From the NCBI RefSeq assembly GCF_000478885.1, contig NC_022567.1, forward strand, positions 806,001-870,000: a stretch of 64,000 nucleotides of DNA, in the 5' to 3' direction. The stretch comes from Adlercreutzia equolifaciens DSM 19450 (GTDB lineage: Bacteria > Actinomycetota > Coriobacteriia > Coriobacteriales > Eggerthellaceae). Positions 51,752-60,806 of the stretch are shown piece by piece (positions within the stretch are counted from its first letter, which is position 1; the number at the start of each line of letters is the position of its first letter). A model generated the notes under the pieces. It was not told where the DNA came from. It saw nothing but the letters and a program-made list of their open reading frames with translations, and ran no database searches. A program made the position numbers and the translations under genes.

Positions 51752-52747
51752 TTAGGACTCGATGGCGCGGATGGCATCGGGAAGGTGCGTGATGAGATCC
51801 TCGGCGGCGACGCAGATGTCGGTGAGGGCGGCCGCGGCGGCCCGACCCGCCTCGGCATGCAGGGCGCAGCCGAGGGCCGCCGCGTCGCGGGGGCTAAGGC
51901 CCTGGGCGAGCAGGGCGCCGATGATGCCCGCGAGCACGTCGCCCGTGCCGGCCTTGGCGAGCGCGGACGTGCCCCGGTCCATGACCTCCGCGGTGCCGTC
52001 GGGCGAGGCGATGAAGGTCACGGGGCCTTTGAGGGCCACGACGGCGCCGTAGGCCTCGGCGAGCGCGCAGGCCAGGGCCGCAGGCGCGGGGTCGGCTTCG
52101 GCTAGCGTGGCGCGGCTTGCGGGGGAGAGGGCGGCCGCAGCCTCCGCGAGGGGGCTGCGCGTTCCGCGGGCGGCCGCGTCCTCGGCCTCTTCCAGGGCCT
52201 CCCGGGCGCCTTGGGCCAGCCGCGCCGCCTCGCCGCCGTGGGGCGTGAGCAGTGTCGAGCGCCCGGCGGCGGCCCGCTCGCGGGCCAGGCGCAGGCCGGT
52301 GGCGTTGGCGAGAAGCCCGAGGGCGCCCCCGTCGATGAGCAGAGGGGCCTCCCAGCCCCGCACCGTCTCCATGAGAAGCGAGGTGAGGGAGGTTTCCGCC
52401 GCGTCGAAGCCGCAGCCGATGACGCAGGCCGTCGGGTGGCCCGGCCGGGGCGCCGGCGCCTTGGCCGGCTTCCACGCTCTCCAGTCGTGCACCACCAAAG
52501 ACGGCCGCCAGCCGCGCACGGTGATCATCGATTTCCCGGCGCAGAACACCTCAGTGTAGCCGGCCCCGGCACGCTCGCCGGCCGCAGCCGCCAGGCAGGC
52601 CGCGCCGGGGTAGGCGGCCGATCCGACCACGAGGCTCAAGTGCCCGCGGGTGTACTTGTTGGCATCGGCGGCCGGGTGCGGCAGCAGGCAGGCCAGCTCG
52701 GCATTGCTCCGGCCGGGGGCCGCTTTCAGATCCTCTGCGTCTTCCAT
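51752..52747 (-). CDS. nnrD: ADP-dependent NAD(P)H-hydrate dehydratase
   Basis: A 331-residue protein of the ribokinase-like YjeF C-terminal family, which repairs hydrated NADH and NADPH using ADP. HLSLVVGSAAYPGAACLAA opens the fold, LLTPHGGEAARLA and VVALKGPVTFIASPDG follow, and ALAKAGTGDVLAGIIGALL carries the nucleotide-binding GTGD. The usual DADALN is degenerate here (LIDGGALGLL). The epimerase half (NnrE) found fused in many genomes is absent. I start at the ATG at 52747, which has GGAAGAG just upstream. Confidence 0.85.
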   Translation of the reverse strand: MEDAEDLKAAPGRSNAELACLLPHPAADANKYTRGHLSLVVGSAAYPGAACLAAAAGERAGAGYTEVFCAGKSMITVRGWRPSLVVHDWRAWKPAKAPAPRPGHPTACVIGCGFDAAETSLTSLLMETVRGWEAPLLIDGGALGLLANATGLRLARERAAAGRSTLLTPHGGEAARLAQGAREALEEAEDAAARGTRSPLAEAAAALSPASRATLAEADPAPAALACALAEAYGAVVALKGPVTFIASPDGTAEVMDRGTSALAKAGTGDVLAGIIGALLAQGLSPRDAAALGCALHAEAGRAAAAALTDICVAAEDLITHLPDAIRAIES

Positions 52748-52931
52748 CTCTTCCACACCTTCCAAATAATGAGCAAAACCCTCATGAAACACAGCGCCAA
52801 CGCAGCGCAATCCTATCGGAAACGGGACGGCCGCGCGGCGTAATTCTCATGTTCCCGCTTCTAGAATGAATATCGTCACCGTAGCACACTGCGATGGCGG
52901 ATAGCCAAAGGGTTAAGGAGTTGTGATTATC

Positions 52932-53468
52932 ATGGACATCAAGGTAGGACGCAACTGGGGCCTGTTCGCCGCGGGCATCGCCCTGGTCATCATCGGATTC
53001 GTGCTGCTCATGGTGCCGGGGCTCACGCTGGTGAGCATCGCTGTCATTGCCGGCTGCATGTTTCTGGCCGCGGGCATCGTGGATGCCTACGCTTACTTCA
53101 AGTACCGCGAGGCCGAGGGGCTGTCCGGCTGGGCGCTCGCCTACGCCGTCTGCGACATTATCTTGGGCGTGCTGTTCATCGTGCACCCCATAGCGTCGGC
53201 CGTGGTGATTCCCTGGGTCATGGGCATCTTCGTGGTGGCCTACGGCATCTTCGAGATTGTGGCCGCGGTTCGCTTCCGCGACGCGCTTCCCGGCTGGGGC
53301 TGGGTGCTGTTCGCCGGCATCGTGTCGCTGTTCTGCGGCATCGCCTTCTTCCTGTGGCCGGGCACCTTCGCGCTGTTCTTGGGCTTCTTCCTGATGGCCC
53401 GCGGCGTGCAGATGGCCGTCTACGGCGTGTCGCTGCCCCAGGCGACCATCGTGGCCCACACCCACTAG
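52932..53468 (+). CDS. HdeD/DUF308-family membrane protein
   Basis: A 178-residue protein with six hydrophobic helices in three similar pairs, each a G..L...G...L.....A.....AG pattern, as in HdeD (linked to acid resistance in enteric bacteria). The start is the ATG at 52932, eleven bases after AAGGAG; a GTG at 52923 is too close to that site. It diverges from nnrD and stands alone. The function in this lineage is unknown. Confidence 0.85.
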   Translation: MDIKVGRNWGLFAAGIALVIIGFVLLMVPGLTLVSIAVIAGCMFLAAGIVDAYAYFKYREAEGLSGWALAYAVCDIILGVLFIVHPIASAVVIPWVMGIFVVAYGIFEIVAAVRFRDALPGWGWVLFAGIVSLFCGIAFFLWPGTFALFLGFFLMARGVQMAVYGVSLPQATIVAHTH

Positions 53469-53577
53469 GAAGTGCGCACGCTCGGGAGGAGTTGCGCTCT
53501 GAGGAAGCAACGCCCGCTAGGCGAGGAGTTGGCGGCACTACGGCCGCGCCAGTGATACCATAGGCGCGAAGAGATTC

Positions 53578-53607
53578 GAGGCCCGGAAACGCTTCCGGGC
53601 CTCTTCA
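53578..53607 (+). terminator. Hairpin just before ligA
   Basis: GAGGCCCGGAA (53578-53588) pairs perfectly with TTCCGGGCCTC (53593-53603) and is followed by TTCATG. It ends 22 bases before the ligA ATG, so it either terminates transcription from the HdeD gene or lies in the ligA leader. Confidence 0.6.
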
Positions 53608-53625
53608 TGCGGAAAGCGAGGAATC

Positions 53626-55737
53626 ATGGCGGAGCAGGGCAATCTGTTCGAAGGGCAGGATCCGGCGGCGCGGGCCGAGGCGCTCAGGCGCGAGATCGAG
53701 CACCACAGCTACCAGTACTACGCCCTGGACGCGCCCACCATTTCGGACGCGGCCTTCGACTCGCTCATGCGGGAGCTGCGCGAGATAGAGGCGGCGCACC
53801 CCGAGCTGGTGACGGCCTCCTCGCCCACCCAGCGAGTCGGCGGGTATGTGGGCGAGCAGTTCGCACCCGTCGTGCACGAGCGGCGCATGTACTCGCTCGA
53901 CAACGCCATGGACTTGGACGAGCTTGACGAGTGGATGGAGCGCACCGCCGAGGCCTGCGGAGGGGCGCTTCCGCCTTTGTGCTGCGAGCTGAAGATTGAC
54001 GGCAGCTCCATCGCGCTCACCTACGAGGACGGCGTGCTCGTGCGGGCGGCCACCCGCGGCGACGGCACCACCGGCGAGGACGTGACCGTGAACATGCGCA
54101 CCGTGCGCGACGTGCCCTTGCGCCTGCGCGACGAGGCGCGCGCGGCCATCGCGCCGGGGGTGGAGACGCTGGAGCTTCGCGGCGAGGTGTACATGCCGAA
54201 GAAGAGCTTCGAGGCTTTGAACGCCGCCGCCGAGGAGGAGGGGCGCGCCCCGTTCGCGAACCCGCGCAACGCCGCTGCCGGGTCGCTGCGCCAGAAGGAT
54301 CCGGCTGTGACGAAGATGCGCGACCTTTCTACCTTTATGTACGCCATCGCCGACGACGCCGCCTTGGAGGTGGAAGGCCAGTGGGAGCTTTTGCAGTGGC
54401 TGCGGAAGGCCGGTTTCCACGTGAACCCGGACGTGCGGCTGTGCACGAGCGCCGAGGAGGTGCGCGGGTTCTGCCGCGAGTGCCTGAATTGCCGCGAGTC
54501 GCTGCCCTACGAGATCGACGGCGTGGTGGTGAAGGTGAACGACTTCGCCCGCCAGCGCGCTATGGGGTTCACGGCTCGGGCGCCGCGTTGGGCCATCGCG
54601 TTCAAGTTCCCGCCCGAGGAGAAGACGACGCTTCTGCGCGACATCACCGTGCAGGTGGGGCGCACCGGGGCGCTCACGCCCGTGGCGGAGCTGGTGCCCG
54701 TGGTGGTGGCCGGTTCCACGGTGGCCCGGGCGACGCTGCACAACCTGGATGAGGTACACCGCAAGGACGTGCGCGTGGGCGATACAGTCATCGTGCGGAA
54801 GGCGGGCGACGTGATCCCCGAGGTACTGGGGCCGGTGCTTTCCCTGCGCAGCCCCGAGGCGCGCATCTGGGAGATGCCGAGCGTGTGTCCGAGCTGCGGC
54901 AGCCCCGTGGTGCGCGATCCGGGCGAGGTGGCGTTCCGCTGCATCTCCATCGACTGCCCGGCCCAGGCGCTGGAGCGGCTGCTGCATTGGGCGAGCCGCG
55001 GGGCGCTGGACATTGACGGCATGGGGGAGGAGATCGTCTCGCGGCTCGTAGAGAGCGGGCGCGTGGCGGACGTGGCCGACTACTACTCGCTTTCCGAAGA
55101 GGAGCTGGCGAGCCTGGACATGGGCCGCGTGAAGGCCGACGGGGAGCCGGTGCGCCTCGGGCACACGGTGGCGAAGAAGCTGGTGGCGGCCATCGAGGCG
55201 TCGAAGGGCCGCTCGTTTGCGCGCGTGCTGTTCGGGCTGGGCATCCGGCACGTGGGTAAGACCACGGCCGAGGCCATTGCGGCGGCCTATCCCTCCATGG
55301 ACGCGCTCGCGGCGGCCGGGGAGGACGAGCTGGCGGGCGTCTACGGCGTGGGGCCGAAGGTGGCCCACGGGATGTGGCTGTTCTTCCGCACGCCGGACAA
55401 CGTGTCGGTCATCGAGCGGTTGCGCGCGGCCGGCGTGACCATGGCCGATGAGGCCGCAGCTCCCGGTGAGGAGGTGCCCCAGGTGCTGGCGGGCCTTACC
55501 TTCGTGCTGACGGGGACGCTTGCGCACTCGGGCATGACCCGCGACGAGGCCGGGGCGCGCCTGAAGGCCATGGGGGCCAAGGTGTCGGGATCGGTGTCGA
55601 AGAAGACGAGCTTCGTCGTGGCGGGGGAGAACGCGGGCTCGAAGTACGACAAGGCGGTGGCGTTGGGCGTGCCCGTGCTGGACGAGGCACAGCTATTGAA
55701 CCTGCTGGAGACCGGGGAGGTTCCGCGCGAGGTGTAG
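53626..55737 (+). CDS. ligA: NAD-dependent DNA ligase
   Basis: A 703-residue ligase that seals Okazaki fragments and repair nicks. An N-terminal Ia domain (YQYYALDAPTISDAAFDSLM) binds NAD. CELKIDGSSIAL places the adenylated lysine at residue 123. The OB fold, a zinc finger with CPSCGSPV and CISIDCPAQ, helix-hairpin-helix repeats and a C-terminal BRCT domain (GLTFVLTGTLAHSGMTRDEA) follow in the normal order and length. The third copy of the structured repeat starts 16 bases after its stop. Confidence 0.97.
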   Translation: MAEQGNLFEGQDPAARAEALRREIEHHSYQYYALDAPTISDAAFDSLMRELREIEAAHPELVTASSPTQRVGGYVGEQFAPVVHERRMYSLDNAMDLDELDEWMERTAEACGGALPPLCCELKIDGSSIALTYEDGVLVRAATRGDGTTGEDVTVNMRTVRDVPLRLRDEARAAIAPGVETLELRGEVYMPKKSFEALNAAAEEEGRAPFANPRNAAAGSLRQKDPAVTKMRDLSTFMYAIADDAALEVEGQWELLQWLRKAGFHVNPDVRLCTSAEEVRGFCRECLNCRESLPYEIDGVVVKVNDFARQRAMGFTARAPRWAIAFKFPPEEKTTLLRDITVQVGRTGALTPVAELVPVVVAGSTVARATLHNLDEVHRKDVRVGDTVIVRKAGDVIPEVLGPVLSLRSPEARIWEMPSVCPSCGSPVVRDPGEVAFRCISIDCPAQALERLLHWASRGALDIDGMGEEIVSRLVESGRVADVADYYSLSEEELASLDMGRVKADGEPVRLGHTVAKKLVAAIEASKGRSFARVLFGLGIRHVGKTTAEAIAAAYPSMDALAAAGEDELAGVYGVGPKVAHGMWLFFRTPDNVSVIERLRAAGVTMADEAAAPGEEVPQVLAGLTFVLTGTLAHSGMTRDEAGARLKAMGAKVSGSVSKKTSFVVAGENAGSKYDKAVALGVPVLDEAQLLNLLETGEVPREV

Positions 55738-56128
55738 GTGCGGGGCTTCCGGGGGCGGAGCCGTGGGGTACCCTGATTCGCTCAGACAGTCCTCGCTTGG
55801 TGGAACAGCCCACTGGGCTGTTCCAGTCGCTGCGGAACTCGCTCGGTCAGGGCACCCCGCGTCTCCGCCGGGCTCGGCCTTGCTTGCGGTTTGCATCGTC
55901 GCTTCGCTCGATGCAGTGCGTCCAGCATTCAACTATGAGCTGTGAAATAGCAGGTCAAGACCAAACTGTCACGTGTCAGCCATTTCTAAGTTGCGTACTT
56001 CGGGATGGGGAAGGCGTGAACGGGGCGTGGGGGTTCGGTTTAGTTCTCGCGCACGGGGCGTGAACTGAAGGCGGGCAAGTTGTGGAGGGGGTTGGCGGGC
56101 GCGTCTTCCTCCTTTAGGCTTCGGCCCC
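55738..56128 (+). other. Gap after ligA: structured repeat and leader of the NlpC/P60 gene
   Basis: Of 391 bases the first third is the repeat copy at 55754-55869. The remaining part (55880-56128) contains no gene. It should hold the promoter of the hydrolase gene, but I cannot place it. The short G-rich stretch at 56000-56110 has no recognised riboswitch consensus. Confidence 0.5.
55754..55869 (+). repeat. Structured 3-prime repeat element, copy 3 (after ligA)
   Basis: The outer arms 55754-55776 and 55847-55869 pair with three mismatches. The left block TCGCTCAGACAGTCCTCGCT is at 55778-55797, the perfect central hairpin TGGAACAGCCCA-C-TGGGCTGTTCCA at 55801-55825, and the right block TCGCTGCGGAACTCGCT starts at 55827. 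It begins 16 bases after the ligA stop. Confidence 0.88.
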
Positions 56129-56716
56129 ATGGTTATGTTCAAAGCGCACATCAAGGCCGCGGGGATGATTGCCGCGGCTGCTCTTCTGGCGGCGTTGTGC
56201 ACCGCCTTCTCCCACACTTCGGCCCATGCATCGGAGGTGGAAAGCCCCTTTACCAAAGTGGAAAGCTTCGCCCAGGACATCCGTGACTACGTCGGCGGTG
56301 TGGCCGACGAGGCCGCAGCGGCCGCCCAGGCGCAGGCCGAGGCCGAGGCGCTGGCGGGACGTCGGCAGTCCGTGGTGGACGAGGCGGCCGCGCAGCTCGG
56401 CGTGCCGTACGCCTACGGCGGGACGACGCCCTCGGGCTTCGATTGCTCCGGGTTCACGCGCTGGGTGTTCTCCCACGCCCTCGGGCGCGAGCTGCCGCGC
56501 ACGGCCGCCGAGCAGAGCGCGCTGGGCACCGGCGTCTCGCTGGACGAGCTGGTGCCGGGAGACCTTCTGTTCTGGGGGCGCGGCTCGGGCGTCTACCACG
56601 TGGGCATCTACGCCGGCGACGGCGAGTACATCCACGCCTCCACGGGTGGGGGCCGCGTCATGCGTGCCACCTTCGACTATTTCGCCCCCGACTTCGCCAA
56701 GCGCGTCATCGAGTAA
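56129..56716 (+). CDS. Secreted NlpC/P60 peptidase
   Basis: A 195-residue exported cysteine peptidase that cuts peptidoglycan stem peptides. A signal peptide of about 34 residues (AAALLAALCTAFSHTSAHA) is followed by a short alanine/glutamine-rich helix. The NlpC/P60 domain contains YAYGGTTPSGFDCSGFTRWV (catalytic cysteine), GDLLFWGRGSGVYHVGIYAG (histidine) and YIHASTGGGRV. The start ATG at 56129 has no clear ribosome site; an ATG two codons later is an alternative. It precedes a larger enzyme with the same domain. Confidence 0.9.
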   Translation: MVMFKAHIKAAGMIAAAALLAALCTAFSHTSAHASEVESPFTKVESFAQDIRDYVGGVADEAAAAAQAQAEAEALAGRRQSVVDEAAAQLGVPYAYGGTTPSGFDCSGFTRWVFSHALGRELPRTAAEQSALGTGVSLDELVPGDLLFWGRGSGVYHVGIYAGDGEYIHASTGGGRVMRATFDYFAPDFAKRVIE

Positions 56717-57016
56717 AGATGACTCCGTTCATCAGCGAAAATGGCCGCAGGGCGCCGATTGTTCAAAAACCATATTTGTTGCCTTTGCGATGATGCCGTG
56801 CGAATTCTGCGAGAAAATGCCAGTTCAGCAACAGTGCGAGCAACTTACTTGCCAAATGATCTGCTGATTTCTTCGCTCAACAACTGTCAACAGGGAAAAA
56901 TACCTGCTGGACAGCCCTTCTCTTCACGTTATAATGCAAGCTTCCAGGCAATTTATTGCCCTGGTCTTGCGCACCCAAATGCGCAAACGCGAAACGACGA
57001 CGATAGAGGAGGCACG
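56717..57016 (+). promoter_or_regulatory. A/T-richer promoter region of the large wall hydrolase
   Basis: TGGACA (56908-56913) and TATAAT (56930-56935), 16 bases apart, form a strong promoter. The leader of about 75 bases has two hairpins: CCAGG...CCTGG at 56944-56964 and TTGCGCA...TGCGCAA at 56967-56986. A ribosome site, GAGGAGG, follows. The upstream part is clearly lower in GC than its surroundings and holds no gene. Confidence 0.65.
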
Positions 57017-59512
57017 ATGACTTCACCGAGGGAGGCAGTATCTATTCTCACTGCTGTGGCGCTGGTCGTTGCCCCTGTGGGCGGCGTGGCCGCAACCTAC
57101 ACGTCCAGCTACGCCGATGATGACCTTTTGGCCAAGCACACCGCTCAGGAGAAGGCGTTTCCGAAAAGCTACGATGAGCTCGTCGAGCGCATTGAGGCCG
57201 GGGAGCTGTTCTCGCTGGCCGATTTGGATATTATGGCCGATGCGAAAATGGGCTTTCTGACCGCTGAGGAGTACGGTGTCCTGCATCCGACCTTCGAGAC
57301 CATGCAGAGGGTTCTCGATCAGCAGGAGGCCGCCGCTGCTGCCGCAGAGGCCGAAGCCGCCGCACAGAAGGCGGAAGAGGAGCGTCTGGCTGCCGAGAAG
57401 GCCGCGCAGGAAGAGGCTGCGCGCCTGGAGGAGGCCGAGCGTGTCGCTGCCGAAGAGGCGGCGAAGCAGGCCGAGGCCGCGCAGAACGCCGCAATGGTGC
57501 AGACGCTCGAGGCGACTCAGCAGACCCAGCCCGAGACGGTTCCCGATGAGGCGGGCTCTGCCAACCAGGGCGATTCCGGCCCCACCGAGGACCAGGGCAC
57601 GGACACTAACGGCCCGAGCACCGATGGTGCGGGCGGCACCGTCGAGGGCGAGGGCAACGAGGGCGAGGTCACGCCTCCCGCAGTCGAGCCCGAGGCGCTG
57701 ATCATGCCCGACTGGGCGAACGACGAGACGGTCACCCTCGAGTCTCTCATCGCCTTCTTAACGGACAACAAAATCACCTACGTGCAAGAGGAAGTCGAGA
57801 GCGACGAGCCTGCGGGAACAATCTTGGAGACGCTTCCGGAGGCCGGCGCGGAGATTCCCGCCGGAACCGAGGTCGTCATCAAGGTGGCCGTCGCGAAATC
57901 CGAAGAGCCCGCCCCCGAGGTTCCCGAGCAGCCTTCGGTTCCCGACACCCCTGAAGTTCCCGAAGCCCCCGAGGTTCCGGGTGGATCCGAAATCGATGTG
58001 AGCAATCCGGTCGATTCCGGCATCCAGAAGCCCGGCAACGCCGGTGGCGTGACGGACGAGTCGCACACTGCCGCCGTCATCAAGGGCCAGGCCCAGACGC
58101 CCCTCAAGCAGGTGGCCGTCACGGTGCCTTCCATCTCCTTCACGCACATCGACAACTCGGCCTACGTGGCGCGCCATTACAGCGAGGATCTCACCACCGA
58201 GAAGTTCATCTCGCTGGTGGGCGAGTCGGCCCGCACCATCGCCGCCGAGAACGACCTGTACGCGTCGGTCATGATCGCCCAGGCCATTCTGGAGTCCGCC
58301 TCCGGCAACTCCACGCTGGCCCAGGCGCCGAACAACAACCTGTTCGGCATCAAGGGCACCTATCACGGCAACTCGGTGCAGCTGCCCACCCGCGAGGATG
58401 ACGGCACCGGCGCCACCTACACCATCATGAGCGACTTCCGCCAGTACGAGACGGTGGACGAGTCGCTTTCCGACTACGCCGATCTGCTCAGCAACTCCAT
58501 GGGCGATTTCTACGCGGGAGCGCGCAAGTCGAACTCCGACAGCTTCGTGGACGCCTGCGACTTCCTCGTGGGCCGCTACGCCACGGATATCTTCTACTCC
58601 GAGAAGCTGCAGGACCTCATCGAGACCTACGACCTCACCCGCTTCGACGTGCCGCTCACCTACGAGCTCACCGACACCTTCGTGCTGCCGGTCAAAGACG
58701 AGGTCTCGGGCCTGGACAAGTACCTCGACCCCGTCACCGACAAGATGGAGTACGAGGCGCTCGTGGCCGAGTACGAGGACTACATCGCCCGCACCGAAGA
58801 CTACCAGCAGGCTCTCGCCGAGTGGGAGGCGCAGATGGCCGCCGCCGAGCAGCTCTATCATGTGCCCGTCTACCTGGAGAAGCCCTCGGTTCCGGCCACG
58901 GACACCCCCATGCAGCAGCATGCCGACGCCATCGACGCCGAGCGCTTTGAGGGCTTCGAGGAGCTCATCGCGAAGCATCAGCCGCTGCCGGTGCGCGAGG
59001 CTCGCACACTGAATGACCTCACGGCCCTGGCGAACTCCTTCCTGGGGGTGCCCTATGTGTGGGGCGGCACGACGCCTGACGGCTTCGACTGCTCCGGTCT
59101 GGTACAGTACTGCTACCGCGAGGTCTTCAACATCGAGCTTCCGCGCACCACGTACTATCAGTGCGAGGTGGGCGAGGAAGTGCCCTTCGAGGAGCTGCTG
59201 CCGGGTGACCTGCTGTTCTTCGCCGAGGGCGGCGACGTTCACCATGTGGCGATGTATCTGGGCGACGGCTACTACGTGGAGGCGCCGCACACGGGCGACG
59301 TGGTGAAGATCACCGCCATGAACGACAAGCTGCCGGATTTCGCCAAGCGCATCGTGGATGTGCGCGACATAGATATGACGGAGTTCTCCGACGAGCAGCT
59401 GGCGCAGTTTGTAGAACGGGAGAAGTACCTGCAGGAGCGCGAGCAGCGCCTGGGCGTCACCGACGAGACGCTGGTCGAGCTCACCGAGTGGCTTCGCGGC
59501 CTCGAGTTCTAA
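57017..59512 (+). CDS. Large two-domain cell-wall hydrolase (GH73 glucosaminidase plus NlpC/P60)
   Basis: An 831-residue exported protein. A signal peptide is at 1-30, followed by an alanine/glutamate-rich coiled coil at about 95-170 and a PASTA-like domain at about 231-295 (AGTILETLPEAGAEIPAGTE). A proline/glutamate linker leads to a GH73 glucosaminidase domain at about 392-548 (VMIAQAILESASGNSTLAQA, NNNLFGIKG). A helical spacer precedes an NlpC/P60 domain at about 667-784 (WGGTTPDGFDCSGLVQYCYR, VHHVAMYLGDG). It can therefore cut both glycan and peptide bonds of peptidoglycan. I start at the ATG at 57017 behind GAGGAGG. Confidence 0.9.
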   Translation: MTSPREAVSILTAVALVVAPVGGVAATYTSSYADDDLLAKHTAQEKAFPKSYDELVERIEAGELFSLADLDIMADAKMGFLTAEEYGVLHPTFETMQRVLDQQEAAAAAAEAEAAAQKAEEERLAAEKAAQEEAARLEEAERVAAEEAAKQAEAAQNAAMVQTLEATQQTQPETVPDEAGSANQGDSGPTEDQGTDTNGPSTDGAGGTVEGEGNEGEVTPPAVEPEALIMPDWANDETVTLESLIAFLTDNKITYVQEEVESDEPAGTILETLPEAGAEIPAGTEVVIKVAVAKSEEPAPEVPEQPSVPDTPEVPEAPEVPGGSEIDVSNPVDSGIQKPGNAGGVTDESHTAAVIKGQAQTPLKQVAVTVPSISFTHIDNSAYVARHYSEDLTTEKFISLVGESARTIAAENDLYASVMIAQAILESASGNSTLAQAPNNNLFGIKGTYHGNSVQLPTREDDGTGATYTIMSDFRQYETVDESLSDYADLLSNSMGDFYAGARKSNSDSFVDACDFLVGRYATDIFYSEKLQDLIETYDLTRFDVPLTYELTDTFVLPVKDEVSGLDKYLDPVTDKMEYEALVAEYEDYIARTEDYQQALAEWEAQMAAAEQLYHVPVYLEKPSVPATDTPMQQHADAIDAERFEGFEELIAKHQPLPVREARTLNDLTALANSFLGVPYVWGGTTPDGFDCSGLVQYCYREVFNIELPRTTYYQCEVGEEVPFEELLPGDLLFFAEGGDVHHVAMYLGDGYYVEAPHTGDVVKITAMNDKLPDFAKRIVDVRDIDMTEFSDEQLAQFVEREKYLQEREQRLGVTDETLVELTEWLRGLEF

Positions 59513-59527
59513 GCTGCCGGCAGCTGC

Positions 59528-60670
59528 GTGGGAGTAACTCTGCGACATTTCGTGGTGCTGGGCCTTCTCGCCTTTGCAGTAACGTATCTCTGCGTTCCGC
59601 TGGCGCGAAGGCTCGCACTGCGTTTGGACGCCGTCGACTACCCGAGCGCGCGCCGTGTGAACAAGCGCCCCGTTCCGCGCATGGGCGGTATCGCCATGGC
59701 CGCTGGTATTGCGGTGGCGTTGCTCGTGGAAGTGGCCGGCGAGTTCTTCCTCGGGTGGGCCGGATTCTATGTGCACGGCGACAACACGGTGAACCACCCC
59801 GGCGTCATGGTGGGCCTGCTCGTCATCGTGCTTGTGGGCGCCCTTGACGACGTGTATTCGTTGAAGCCGAGCGTCAAGCTCGCCGGGCAGATTCTCGGGG
59901 CAACGATCATCGCCGGATCGGGCCTTCTGCTTTCGAGCATCGCCAATCCCGTGGGACCCGGGTACATCGAGTTCGGATGGTTCGCCTATCCGCTCACGGT
60001 GCTCTACCTCGTGTGCTTCATGAACGTCATCAACCTCATCGACGGTCTCGACGGCCTGGCGGCGGGCATTTCGACCATCGCGTCGTTCTTCCTGTTCATC
60101 ATCGCGTTCGGGCGCGGCATGGAGGAGACGGCCATGCTCTCCATCATCCTGCTCGGCGTCACGTTGGCGTTTCTGCGCTACAACTTCACGCCGGCCAGCA
60201 TCTTCATGGGAGATTCCGGTTCGCTTCTCCTCGGCGCCATGATCGGCGTCATCTCGCTCATGGGCGTCATGCGCTCGCCGACGGTCATCGTGCTCGCCGT
60301 ACCGCTCGTGATCGCCGCCATACCCATCGCGGATACGGCGGCGGCCATCGCGCGTCGCCTCTACCACCACCGCCCCATCCAGCAGGCCGACCGAAAGCAT
60401 CTGCACCATCTGTTGCTCAGCCGGGGCCTGGGAGTGCGCAGGAGCGTGCTCATCGTGTACGCTTGGACGGCCCTGCTGGGTTTAGGGGCGTGGGTCATGA
60501 GTAGCTCCCACGGCATTGTGGTTTGGATCGTGATCGTCGTGCTGCTCATCGGGTCGTTCCTCATTCTGTGGAAGCTGGGGATCTTCGACCAAGTGCTGCG
60601 TCACCACTACCACGGCCGCCACACCCGTCAGGAGGACAAGCCCCGCTGGTACGGCCAGCATGGGCGGTAG
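59528..60670 (+). CDS. Undecaprenyl-phosphate sugar-1-phosphate transferase (WecA/TagO/MraY family)
   Basis: A 380-residue polytopic enzyme. It moves a GlcNAc-1-phosphate-type unit from UDP onto undecaprenyl phosphate at the inner membrane face, starting a surface polymer. RRVNKRPVPRMGGIAM, GALDDVYSLKP (metal aspartates), NLIDGLDGLAAGIS, FMGDSGSLLLG and HHRPIQQADRKHLHH are the family motifs in order. The GTG at 59528 has no good ribosome site and follows the hydrolase stop by 15 bases, so translation may be coupled. Confidence 0.92.
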   Translation: MGVTLRHFVVLGLLAFAVTYLCVPLARRLALRLDAVDYPSARRVNKRPVPRMGGIAMAAGIAVALLVEVAGEFFLGWAGFYVHGDNTVNHPGVMVGLLVIVLVGALDDVYSLKPSVKLAGQILGATIIAGSGLLLSSIANPVGPGYIEFGWFAYPLTVLYLVCFMNVINLIDGLDGLAAGISTIASFFLFIIAFGRGMEETAMLSIILLGVTLAFLRYNFTPASIFMGDSGSLLLGAMIGVISLMGVMRSPTVIVLAVPLVIAAIPIADTAAAIARRLYHHRPIQQADRKHLHHLLLSRGLGVRRSVLIVYAWTALLGLGAWVMSSSHGIVVWIVIVVLLIGSFLILWKLGIFDQVLRHHYHGRHTRQEDKPRWYGQHGR

Positions 60671-60685
60671 AATCGGTTTCGCCTA

Positions 60686-60805
60686 GCGTGCCCCCCAGAT
60701 TTCATTGGCATTCACGCGGTAGCGTCCGATCCAGGTGTTGACGGACATGACGTCCGATGCGTAGAGATTGAAGCGTACTACCCCCCTGGTGCGGCGGCAA
60801 GATGC
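60686..60805 (-). pseudogene. Possible C-terminal remnant of a surface protein
   Basis: On the minus strand a frame without start reads VVRFNLYASDVMSVNTWIGR, then YRVNANEIWGAR, and stops at TAG near 60686. It looks coding in composition and has the alternating pattern of a beta-rich repeat domain, but upstream the frame runs into the end of the next gene. It may be the decayed tail of an exported protein. I do not recognise the family with certainty. Confidence 0.35.
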
Positions 60806-60806
60806 A

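Noticed and set aside
55880..56128. c-di-AMP (ydaO-type) riboswitch before the NlpC/P60 gene, as known in other Actinobacteria.
   Set aside because: The region is G-rich, but the conserved ydaO segments could not be found.
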